NCBI GenBank assembly: GCA_900708905.1
Contig: CAADRB010000016.1
Span: forward strand, 1,987,285-2,051,284
Reading direction: 5' to 3'
Length of the DNA: 64,000 bases
Origin: Hymenolepis diminuta
Lineage: Eukaryota; Platyhelminthes; Cestoda; Cyclophyllidea; Hymenolepididae
In this document: one piece after another, positions 50,601 to 61,270 of the stretch
How the letters are laid out: each line of letters opens with the position of its first letter
Position numbering within the stretch: position 1 is the stretch's first letter
Notes under the pieces: model-generated
The model's input: only the letters and a program-made list of their open reading frames with translations
Told to the model about the DNA's origin: nothing
Database searches by the model: none
Position numbers and translations under genes: made by a program

Positions 50601-53135
50601 AACATAAATGATGTTTTGAAAGTTATGCGTCCTTGTCCAAATTCCATCCTCTGTACGATCTTCTAATTCAAGAGAATTATTTAATTAGATGTTACAAGGT
50701 CACTCGGGTAAATACAAAATGAATGAAAATGCTTGTTACTGAATAAAGACATCGGTCCTTAAGAGGTACTCATCATAAGTCGAAGCAGCAGAAGTTGTTA
50801 GAACCAAATCTCATGAACGTCACAGTGTTCGAAAGGTCATTATCAATTTATCAGGGTAAATACTTCCAATGAATACGATTTTGAAGGTTATATATCCCTT
50901 TGTCAAAATTGATTTTTTCATAAGACCCTATTTTAACCTTAATTTATATGTCATGCTGTCACTTACAGTAATTATGACATTTTTCCAAAGGGATTGACGT
51001 ATTTTAACGCAATTATCAATCGATTTTAGCTACATTAAGTGCCAAATTTTATTCTTATTCACTAAATTTGAGCGCCATTCTGTGAAAACCGCCAAAAAGT
51101 TAAGTTATTTCTCTTTGTATTTGGCTTTTGAACCTCAATTATTGGTGCATTCTTTGACAAATTTTTGCAGGGTGTAGTTATTTATCAGAAGTATAATAGC
51201 AAAAAAATGCTCACCTTCTTGGTAGGCCTTTTTTACCTCTGGGATGTCATCACGAGAACACGCGGCAAGGATTTCGTTAAGAACACGTTCCTTTGTTCCT
51301 GCTCCCTTCATTGCTTTATACATAGCATCTGCCATAATCTCCCAGGGAGTTTTGATCAACATGACGGCCAAATCACGAAAGTCACCGCTCAAATCACTGT
51401 ATAGGGTCTTCTCAAGACTCTGCAATAAGAGATTGTAAATTAATTCAAATAATTTCCACATAAATGGTGACAATCTTCAATGAAAAATAAGCAAAGCAGC
51501 TCTTGTTAGCATCGTAATTAACACATTTTCTATATCACTTCCCTATTCCGTATACTTTGTAAAGTTGGTATTTGGATTAGTGGATGCTGCAGTATACTAT
51601 TTCCAGTCGTAGATTACGTCATCATTATCAGACCATATAGCCATGGGACTGTCTGATTGCTACAACTCCCAAATGGTCCTTTATGCTATCATTCTTCCCA
51701 CGCATGCATATGTTAAGCGAAATTTGATAATGAGTTTAGATTCTGCTTTGACTTCTGTGGCGCTTATTGTTATGTACTGTCAATGCTTTCCTCTAGTACA
51801 AGGTAATAATGAATAAAGGAAAGCATAAAGAGTGATATTTATTAAGAATTACCGTTACAAGCTCTCTAAATGGTCAAAAGCTAATCGATAGAGGTTAGGA
51901 GTTTGCTGTTCTAGTTAGAACCTCCATTGCATTTGAGTTATTAGAATGTATGCGTTCACTGTCAAGTTCAAATCATTAAATGAAGGGTTTCATAAAAGAG
52001 TAAAATTAGGAAGTAATAGAATTATTGCGTTTGTACTACCAACCCGCGACCAATTTATTTGTTTAAACTTGCGTTTGGAGCAGAAAAAGACCAAATGCTC
52101 TTGGAGACCACAGACAACCATTCTTGTACGTTTTCCTCAATCAAATGCGTATAAACGACTTCTTTATTACATTCATGTACTTTTCAGTTTACTTCCTGTG
52201 AGCTTGACGCCTTTATTATTCTCTTCTTTTAATAGTAAATCAACTATTCTTTTGTAAATAACCACTAACAAAAGAGAGAAGTCATTTAACTCACTTTCAA
52301 ATTGCGAAAAGGTACCATCAATGTTGTATTTTCCATGTTCGTTGAAAAGAAGTGTTTCTCAACACTCATTTTGGCAGAGAAGAAGTCTACTGAAGAAATG
52401 GACATTCTGTTGCTCCTCTCTTGATCAGAATCAACTAGTACGCTCTATGTATCCCAATCAGTACCAGAACCCTGTCCTCTGGCTATGCAGACATGTATGG
52501 TGGACGCTTGTTATTTAAAGAATTTAGACCAATATTTTTCCGCGGGTCAATTCATCACAGAGCCAACTGGAGTCCGAATAGACGACTCCGCTGGTTACAG
52601 ATTTGATGCGATCGTTTATTTAATTCAAAATAAGACACTCTCGGTTTATATTGCAATATATACTTAAGTTAATTAGTACTTTATTCAAATATGACTCTAA
52701 AAAGAACCATACTAGAATAGCAAACAAATGGAGAATATATTTAAATTTTCAAATATTTACCGTAAAAATAATATAACTAGGCGGAAAAGCGTAGCCTAAT
52801 TTAAATGAAACGTTTAAGTAGTGACTTACTGGCCTCTTAGATAGTAAGAATAGTAGAAATTGCCTCCCAACTGGGGTCATGCGGACATTTCAGCTATAAA
52901 ATGCAGCCTGAGGTCATGGACCTTCTCATAATTAAGAAGGCCATCTCCTATCATCAACCGAAATAATTTCCTAAATGACGTTAGGATTTGCAGTAACACA
53001 GAAAGATGGCGTTCCCAGAAGTAAAGTTTCAAGAATTTACCTTCTTGGAGATTGCAGCATAAGCTTGACGAATTGCAAGACGTTCTGCACTGGTTCGACG
53101 ACCCAAAATATCGATTATAGCCTGCTCGTCGGTAT
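44691..53135 (-). CDS. annexin 3 of the tandem cluster (5' end not found)
   Basis: Seven exons corresponding to exons 3-9 of its neighbours: 53135-53041, 51419-51215, 48338-48134, 46293-46203, 46121-46046, 45067-44955 and 44825-44691. Exon lengths are identical to annexins 1 and 2 except the last, which adds four codons (ending AYDDV). Exons 1-2 (N-terminus and first helix of repeat 1) were not found upstream within the window. Either they lie beyond 64 kb or they are lost. An in-frame ATG just before the 53135 splice site (MAFINSD) is a conceivable alternative start. The Gly before Thr in the repeat 1 Ca2+ loop is Asp (DTDEQ). Repeat 2 is intact (MKGAGT); repeat 4 has AGPGT without the Met-Lys. 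It is thus more diverged and probably binds Ca2+ with fewer sites. Introns reach 2.9 kb and host mobile elements. Confidence 0.82.
46735..47098 (-). CDS. possible small nested gene in annexin 3 intron 5
   Basis: ATG at 47098 opens a 43-codon acidic frame (starts MKAKVESQELLGHLLDE) ending at a GTAAAT donor at 46968. A 58-bp intron ending AAAG would join it in phase to 46910-46735 and a stop, giving 101 aa. No family recognised. The first exon reads like real protein; the second is hydrophobic and less convincing. It could equally be an unused exon or chance. Confidence 0.22.
47180..47455. repeat. dispersed purine-rich repeat, copy 2 (in annexin 3 intron)
   Basis: Diverged partner of 29228-29546, in the same orientation, without the terminal hairpin. 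Confidence 0.5.
48890..49673 (+). repeat. left arm of inverted duplication (unique part)
   Basis: Near-identical to the reverse complement of 60503-61270. It includes a broken version of the 122-codon frame found in the right copy: after ATG at 48918 one extra G in the AAAGACAGGATTAG region shifts the frame. It lies in annexin 3 intron 4. Upstream, a frame at 48466-48927 interrupted by one stop (TAA at 48730) looks protein-like but is not shared with the other arm. Confidence 0.8.
49674..50182 (+). mobile_element. internally deleted mariner-like element
   Basis: Ends GTGGGTAAGGCGCCTGAGG and, inverted, the GTGTCCTCAGATGGCTTAC type. It matches the ends of 59101-60502 in opposite orientation, but lacks about 0.9 kb, including most of the transposase. 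It retains the transposase C-terminus (IARVMEDMNRDYLI, plus strand about 49935-49982). Non-autonomous. Confidence 0.75.
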
Positions 53136-55407
53136 CTGAATTGATAAATGCCATGATTAATAAGGATGGAATAAAAATTTTTTTGAATTTCCGTTTAAAT
53201 TTGAGGATTTAGAAGTATCAAAAATCGGTAATAGTATAACCCGCAATTATGCAGATGGATATCTGCTCTAATTCAACTTAATTATCTAAATTATCAAATG
53301 GATCAACTGAAGCTGTAAGATGTTCGATAAGGGGTATATAGTACACAGTATTGTTTATATTTCTTTAAAAGTTGTGTAGCATTCGAAGACCTCATCTCTG
53401 ATATGCAAGCAATTTACGTCGCAACAGCTGGTGCATTCAGATTCATTTTTGATGGCATTAAACTGTCCTGGCACTTAGAACTGAGATTCAATGGGACAGT
53501 TCTAATTCGAAGCGACAAATTACATCATCCCATTGAACAGTTACTCGTCTTATTCAACTATGCTGAAGTTTTTAATATGGTTAGGATAGTAAATTCCTAA
53601 TTCTTCCTAATCCCTGCCTTCGATCTGAAAAACACGACTTGGGATTTCCGGAAAGCATACTAGAAATATAACTTTTCCGACACAGAAGGCGTGCAAAGAA
53701 GAAATCGGCCATTCAACTGCCCTTCTCGTTTTTGCACTATCGCATCCGTACTTTCATATAATTATTCCAAATTCAAGATTGCTCAACAAAATGAGGGGAA
53801 ATTTTTCCTCGAATATTACAAATATTACAAATAAAGGTCGAAAAAGTAAACACTAACAGTACTATCTTTTCAATGCGCTGGAACTTGTGACCTGTGTATC
53901 ACATTATCCGAATCGTACACTTTGTAGATCTTTAAATAAATGGACTGACAATTGTCATTTTTCCTTGTTGAATATTTGCCAATTTAAAATTCTAATTAAA
54001 TAAAAAAAGCCTAAAAGCTTAATATTCTGGTTTTGTGAATCACATGTTTATTAATTCTAAACAAAATATTAAGTTTTTAAAATTCGTGTCTGAAATCAAA
54101 GTTGAATTTTTTAACTCCAACATATAAGTTGTAATGTTTTTTGTATTTAAATAAATGCTTCAGTGAGCAGAAGTATTTGCTTATAATGTTACATATTTCT
54201 GTTCGGCGTCGGATAATTAATTGTTAAAGGGTAGTAAACATTGTAATTCAAATCCCAAAGCCTTTGTGTGTCAAGGGCATGGAAATGGAAATTTTGCTCG
54301 TACACACTGCTTAGAACCTATCGCGTTCTCTTAATGAAAGTGTGTTTAGATCAGCAATTACTGAAAGAACATTTAATCGGACTAATTCAATAATCCAATG
54401 CAATAAACAAACAAATGAGGGATAGGAAATCGTCAGAGCTCCGATTGAGGAGTTTGAATAGGTTATCTTGCACGTCAAGGTCAATTAATGATACTTCGCT
54501 TACAGTAACAGTGATTAATCCCTTGGTAGTTTTAAAGTTGAAATAAGCAAGACCATTCAATCAAATAAACTTTTCAGCTTGAGCTGTGCGGGTTTTTCTG
54601 CTGTCGAATAAATTAAAAATGCATTTTGAACTATGAGATTACAAAAACGAAAATAAAATGCAAATTCGTGTTCGTGGGAACATTCACACTTTTTAACTCT
54701 AAAGCTGTCAAAATAATTTCCCCTCTCTTTTAATACCCTCAAATATTTGAAACATGCATTATAGGAACGATTTAACCTTCTAATTCAGGAGGGATCTCTC
54801 CTTTTTGGGACCGAATTTTTCATGTACTTTGCTACTATTATTTACTAATTATTTGTAATCAAAAAATGTTATGATAGGCTGAATATGTTAAGAGAATAAT
54901 ACACTTCTTTGTTTAAAATGAAATCATCTTTACTCAAATATTTAGGTAATAACTTACAAATTTGTTAATTGTTTACCACTTTCAAATTCCTTCATTCATT
55001 CATTTTCATGAAAAAGAAATCCTCTTTTTCGTTGATAAATAATATATTTAGTTGAATTTAGTGTACCACAAACAGGAATCCACAATATTTCTTGCATACT
55101 AGGTATAATATCTTTCACTTTACTGATATACTCAAAAGAATATTAAACTATTTTAATGCACACAGTTGCTTAGTTATGACATTGAAAACTCTTCTCAGAG
55201 AACTTATTAGTTCATATGACTTAAGGGAAACGACTCATATAAATTACAATTCACGTATTTGATTTAATACAAGCAAATGCAAAATCTTCTCACAACTCTA
55301 ACTTTCGAAAGATGTTGACTTCAAATGTGCTTGAAAATAATGCCTTCAATCTTCAACAATAAAGCTTCATGTGGACACTGTGGGGTTCACAACGCTAACA
55401 AGGCTGA

Positions 55408-55763
55408 TTGAATCACGTGCGCTAGAGCTCATCACGGGAAGTGCGACATGTAACCGGTCGCGTTGAGATCAACCGCGGCCGTGTGTGCAGAGACCTGCCC
55501 AACCAATCAGCAATCAAGATCCCTGCAGCCCAGCATGGTTTTGTATTTAATGACAAAGCATTGATAAAAAGAGACAACGAAGTGGTCAATAAACCCTCTC
55601 CACTCAGCATCTTACCGGTTCTTACCATTTTGGGCATAGCTTAGCTAATTTGGGAGTGAATTGGTAATAGAGGACTCTACCAGAGGCTATTTGGACTGCT
55701 AGGAGGATTGCTTAGGTGTAGCAAAAGACTTATTGATGTAGCATCCGCTACAACACCTTGGCT
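55408..55763 (+). repeat. dispersed repeat, copy 2
   Basis: Diverged partner of 23113-23453 in the same orientation, collinear over about 350 bp. Confidence 0.6.
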
Positions 55764-55953
55764 TCGAATTAAACAGAGTATGACAATATGATAAACTCCT
55801 CCTGAAACACGACACCTTGAGTATCACTGAATTTTCCTCTTCGTCTACTTAAGTGTTTGTAATTGCCATAATGTAATGAAAGAGAGTTCCATCTAGCGAT
55901 TTATTCTAGTCTGCTTATAATTTCCAATACGTCACCGACACCTTCGAATGGGC

Positions 55954-55976
55954 ATAAGTAAATAAGTAAGTAAGTA
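55954..55976. repeat. (TAAG)n simple repeat
   Basis: Imperfect TAAG units in tandem, about five copies with one AAAT interruption. Confidence 0.8.
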
Positions 55977-58900
55977 TTCATTTATTTATGTATATCCCAA
56001 TTAAATGAGGTGGCTTTTTAGTAATCAATTCTGCATAAATCCATTTGTATAAGGTAAATCCACAAACACTATTGACTTCCCAACGTTCCTATCCTGATGG
56101 AAGGTATTGAAATGATGAATATCAAAATCCACATTTATCCTTAAATTCGGTAATTAGTACGACACAAACAATGGAGACTTAAGAACAGTTTTACTTCTTT
56201 TCTTATCTTTATTTATTTTGATAAATAAGTGGGATTAAAAGCTCTTAGAAAAAGCAATTTCTTCTTAATGACGCCCTCTTTAACAAATTTAATTACTGCA
56301 AAGCACTCAAGGGCATGAAAAATTAACAGAAGCTTTCCACACAGTGCTAATTAAATTTTAATGTTTAACTAATGAATCGTAGGTTTCACGCTTGTTCCAT
56401 AATTAATAAAAATGTTTCCTTTTTTTATCATATTAACATTTTCTCAAAATTAAGTAATGAGATAGGGATGTAGCGCATTGCATATTTATAAAAACTCATT
56501 CACATATACATAATGAACAAGACTGACAATTACAGTCTAGTTAATATCCGTTATAAATAGTCTCACTATTTCCTACTTCTTATTCAAATGCATTTGTACC
56601 TAAATAACTTTTTTTAGTATAATTACTTTCTCCTAATGATCGATAAAATCGAAAAAATATTTGCAATTAACATTGGCTGGAATGTTTTCAAAATTTTGTC
56701 AAACATTAAATCCCTATTATCGGATAAGACATCGTCATGTTTGACATCGTTGTTGCCTGTCCTAATTAACAGTTTGAAAATACGACCGAAAATACTTTGG
56801 ACGTGGGTCAGACCAACGAAAAATGATGGACGCAAAAGAGGACCAAGAATTGCATACTGATCCTAACTGATCAGAACTATTAACAAGGATTTTTTAATCA
56901 AAAGCCTCAACCAAGCATGACTCCTTTTGAGAAGAGCAGTCTGACAGATGGAAGTATTTATTCTCTTGGATTTGCAGAGTTTTGAAAAGATATTCTGTAA
57001 AACTAGAGGGACTTTGTGTCGAATGTATCAAGTCCATACGGATAAATCGATTATGCATCCACATTTCTTAATTTTTTGCGGTGGAATGTGTATCCCTTCA
57101 TTCAAATTCAGAGTTGTCCTGCAAATGCAACAATACAAGACAAAGAGGCTTCAATGAAAAGTATTTCATGAAAATGGCCTTAGAAATCAAACACTACAAC
57201 ATAAAACGGCAAAAGAAAGGCGACTGAAAATAGAATAATCAAAATAAAGGGTTCAGTGATAGAGCAAGCAATACATTATTTTATCCTTTTAATACCTTTA
57301 CTCACAATAACCTATCAAAAAATATTTATACAAATGAAACGGTAAAGTAGGCCAAATTAAGAATGATGGAGAAATTGAAAGTCTTATTCCAGATTTGAGG
57401 CTCTTCGGATATTCTGAATGTAATTCATATAGGCACTGTTTGGTGCATCACAGCCTACCATTTACAAATGCAAACCTCACGACAAGGTTATTCACGCTCC
57501 TATCATTCTGAAACGGTTGATCATTAGAAACGGAATGCTAGATTTGTCATGTTATCGCGGAGTGTTTTATCAGAAGGACAAAATCTTGCCAGTGGATACT
57601 AGTCAGCACTGTCTTAACCTTATTTATTCACTGCAAATCTGTTTTGATAAATGGTAATATCCCTTCTAATTATCAGAAAAGTCTTCACCTTGTTATACCA
57701 CACCATGCCGACTTTTATCCCGATGCTCTGTTCATAACTCTAAACAGCTGGTAGGATTAAGATTCGCCAAAATATTACGAACTAGAATTAAAATCCAAAT
57801 CTCAATCTCTAAACTCCGCTATGATTTTGTAACTTTTTGTTCAAGAAATCTGCACAGAAAAAATTCCTCGCCACCAACTAAATGCCGAAATTTTTCAAAA
57901 GCATTATTGCCACATACTCAAACATTGGCACCTCCAATCCCTGTTTGTATGTTCGATCAACTATTTTTCCTATCCTAAAACTAATGGCAGAAAATTTGCA
58001 TTCTCGACAAATCCATTGAGTAAATTTGATGACTCAGGTAGATACTTCGAATTACCATATATATCATGAAGTCCTTGTGTCAATCAAGGCATAGAAGGCC
58101 AACTTACTCAGGATTTTAAGTAAACAAATTGGCCCATTTCATTTGGTTTTGATAAAATTTACTTTAATTTGTGAGGGCTTGATAAATATTTTTGTTTGAG
58201 ACTCTTAAATGCTTTACTTTCTTCGTATTAATTTGGCACTACTATTTCAAAAAAAGCTGAGAATACGCTTTTGCGCACCTTTCCCATTAACTAGAGTAGC
58301 ACGACTGACTAAATGTGTTTTTTAGGCAGAAGACGCAACATGCATAATTTTAAGAACTGCTGAAAGGAAAAGAGGAGCATTAAACCCTCGCCTGGCATTC
58401 CTGACAAGTGCCATCTTGTGGTTTTTAAACTAAAAAAAGTTTTAAAGTTTGCAGTTCTCACTTCCAATCGACAAGGCTTCCAGGTTTACATTTTAAAACA
58501 CTAGCAGAAACTGTAAAACGCAGGGTTTATCAAAACTTAACAAATACTGAATTTAGATTTTACTTCCGGTATTTAATGGCATCCGACAGCCTTTCAGATA
58601 ATTTTCACAAATGTCAACACAAAATGAATTAAGCAACTTCGGGACTTACTAATATGTAGATAATCAATCAGGAATGTTTTAAATGAAAACCATTTCTGAC
58701 TACAACCAATCTGCCCAGTAAAAGCATATTGATTTGATTAGAATACACGCAAAATAAATTGAAATCCATTATAAATCAGGTTGCCCCCGCTTCTTAAAAT
58801 TTTATTGGACTGAATCTACGAAAAGATGATGAAATTTTAATCAAATAGAGTGACAAAGTTATTCAAAGTTGAGCATGCAATTTCACAATATTATCATTTA

Positions 58901-59100
58901 TGAATTATCGAGAGAAGGCTATCAAGGTTTTCGACTGAAAAATAGTTCACAATATGATTAAATTGTATAACCCTTTATTAACATTTTGATCGACTAACTT
59001 TACCAACTTATTCTATGTAAAAGTGCGTATATTTTAACAGAGTTTAGTAATAGAGGATTATTAAGTATCGCAAATTTTTGGTGCTATGCACATATTTAAA

Positions 59101-60502
59101 GTGCCTAAGGCATCTGAGGACACCCCACGCACGTTTGGAAAAAAAGAAAATGAAAGTGCTGATGATTAAAACTTACGATTTCTTTCATCAAAACAAATAA
59201 ACATAATACCAATTAACCCATGTTTCCTTCTATATATCCTACTTCGGTTGTTATCACCCACTCAATTCGAGGGCGACCACCACTGACTGCAATCTTTAAT
59301 CAGATCAAGTAGTCTCTATTCATGTCCTCCATTACTCGTGCTATTTCTTCCATGAAAGTGGAGGATTTGGTGTTGTGAGGATGCTTATTAACTCCCTTTT
59401 CAACCATACCCCTCGTCCTGTCCTGTCCTGCGCGCCACGCCATGCTATCCAAGGAACTAAGATCTAATGAATAGTTAGGAGGTGTGTGCTTGGTGTGTGA
59501 CATGATTATGAAAATTCTCGACCATCCATCATATCGTGGGTTTTGAGCGTTTGATGGAATGAAGCCAAGTCTTGTTGGAAGACAGTGTTTTCCTCCACTG
59601 ACTATGTTATCTAAGCAAGGTGGCCTAACAACTATGGTTCGGAGAGTCTCACATAGACATCTGAATTGCATCTGCATCTGTATCTGCTCTGACGTAGGTC
59701 TCCGTGGGAACCATGGAGGAGTCATGATGTGACCCTCCACCGCTCACTGCTAACGACATCGAAAAGCATCACTGTAGGTGGAAACTTCGTGTGCGTACAT
59801 AAGAGTTGGAACTTCAGTGTGGTTCGCACGTCCACCCGACCATCCACCTGCCCCCACATAATCAGCTACCTATCATTTCTTTAATCGAATTTTTCATCCT
59901 GGTGGGTGTTGTCTTCGTTGGAGTAAAACCAAAGACACTCCTGTTCTTCTGGGTGCTTTAGTTTTTAAGAGTCCTTTTGCATGCATTAAACGATTCTCTT
60001 GAGTTGGTTTTGTCCTCATAAACTGATCTCGTCTAAAAAGGTGCGAGATTAGTATCCGAGGTGTTGATGAACAACGTTCCTTATACATTCCTGTTCCTTC
60101 AGACACTTGAAGATGTTTGGCAAGCTTTCGCGCATTCACTTCCCACCATTTTCGTCCATCATGCCATATCAAACACTCTTCTCACAAACTCAGGTGTTAG
60201 TGATTGAGTGAGCAGGGTGTTGACAACGCTCGTGCTTGTGACAGCCAAATCATCTCCATTGTTTTCATTCAGCAGTGTCCCTCTAACTTGCACACGAAAG
60301 ATTTGGCGACTTTTAGAAACCGTGCAATTTCTAAATTACTGTATTCCGCTCTTATAGATACTCTGGCAGTTACAGCGTGTCTTTTCATTTCGTTAGTTAC
60401 ACTAGTACGCGTCATGAGATCTTTTGATACAAAAACTACATGAATTATTATCGAGTTAGTTTAAATTACGAAAATGTAAGTGTCCTCAGGCGCCTTACCC
60501 AC
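59101..60502 (-). mobile_element. IS630/Tc1/mariner-type transposon, decayed full-length copy
   Basis: About 1.4 kb. It begins GTGCCTAAGGCATCTGAGG and its other end read inverted is GTGGGTAAGGCGCCTGAGG, giving imperfect terminal inverted repeats of about 23 bp with 19 matches. It encloses a broken minus-strand transposase. A shorter inverted sister lies at 49674-50182. A flanking TA duplication could not be confirmed. Confidence 0.75.
59298..60415 (-). pseudogene. transposase pseudogene of IS630/Tc1/mariner superfamily
   Basis: Read from ATG at 60415 through several frames. The pieces are an N-terminal helix-turn-helix region (MTRTSVTNEMKRHAVTARV ... IARFLKVAKSF), LTPEFVRRVFDM, RKLAKHLQVSEGT, the region of the first catalytic Asp read as LWFYSNEDN (Asp replaced by Asn), EGHIMTPPWFP, and the C-terminal NKHPHNTK ... 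IARVMEDMNRDYLI. At least two frameshifts and several stops separate them. Order and motifs match the transposase group with the HPHNTK/RVMEDM tail seen in many invertebrates. It is not functional. Confidence 0.8.
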
Positions 60503-61270
60503 CACGTAGCTTATGTGAAGTTAATATGGCAGAACTCAACAGAGTTTACTACTCAAGATCATAACTCTCTACCTCTTTAATAGATAAGTGGCAACGCATT
60601 CCTACACACCTAGGTGAAAATTATGACTTCTCCCACTTCTAGATTTTGCCTTGGAAATAACAAAAAAATATTAATTCTGTTTGAAAAAGCCCTCTTTCCT
60701 CAGTCTTTCTGGGCTGTTTTCCTTTTAGTTTCCTTTCTGTGCCAACATTTTCCCAATGCAACATTGCAAGTATAAATATATCAAAATGGTGAATGAAATG
60801 AACATGTTGAGGGATTATTTGCTATGTGATCGAGTAAATGAAAAACGACAGTTGTTGTTGTGAGACAAATCTCATTATAAGCAAAAGATTAATTTACATT
60901 AAATGAGAAAGTAGAGAAAGGGAAAGTAGAATACCTGAGTTGATTAAAAGGAGAGTTGGAGATGCTCAGCCACTGCAGAGAGAAATAATTTGGAGAAAGA
61001 GAGTGGAGATTTGAACAGTGAACTTTGCGATACTTATTTCTTCGCCTCTCAGCCGGAAATTCATATGTGTCTGCACTTTCAAGCAAATGGGAATAGAAGA
61101 GATTGGCACTGAATATGACATCATATCTTAAGAAAGACATTCTAGTAAGTGGCATTTGAACTAATCTGTCTTTTTTAAGACAAAGTAAGCAAAAATCGAG
61201 CACTGGAAGTTCTTGTCGATAGGAGGAACCCATCGAAAATTTCAGGACCACTGACATCTTTTTCTCTTGA
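60503..61270 (-). repeat. right arm of inverted duplication (unique part)
   Basis: Reverse complement of 48890-49673 with a few per cent differences. It adjoins the mariner-like element at the same point as in the left copy. It holds an uninterrupted 122-codon minus frame. Confidence 0.8.
60889..61257 (-). CDS. 122-aa open frame of unknown identity in the duplicated block
   Basis: Starts MSVVLKFSMGSSYRQELPVL and contains YEFPAERRRNKY. It is open for 122 codons in this copy and interrupted by a one-base insertion in the left copy. No family recognised. It could be part of a captured host exon or a chance frame. No splice or promoter evidence was seen. Confidence 0.2.
   Translation of the reverse strand: MSVVLKFSMGSSYRQELPVLDFCLLCLKKDRLVQMPLTRMSFLRYDVIFSANLFYSHLLESADTYEFPAERRRNKYRKVHCSNLHSLSPNYFSLQWLSISNSPFNQLRYSTFPFSTFSFNVN

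Larger units (their letters stand above)
53139..59100. other. 6-kb gene-poor stretch upstream of annexin 3
   Basis: No gene could be supported on either strand. It was searched specifically for the missing annexin exon 2 (pattern for Ala-Met-Lys-Gly ahead of a donor) without success. It contains one dispersed repeat at 55.41-55.76 kb and a short TAAG tract. Confidence 0.4.

Noticed and set aside
55408..55763. CCAATCAGC here and at 23.2 kb as a possible annexin-type promoter
   Set aside because: It is part of a dispersed repeat, lacks the ATTGG partner at 18 bp, and no annexin first exon follows.
56623..56860. Overlapping frames on both strands near 56.7 kb
   Set aside because: Neither shows a motif, conserved neighbours or splice continuation; mutual shadows in a low-stop stretch.
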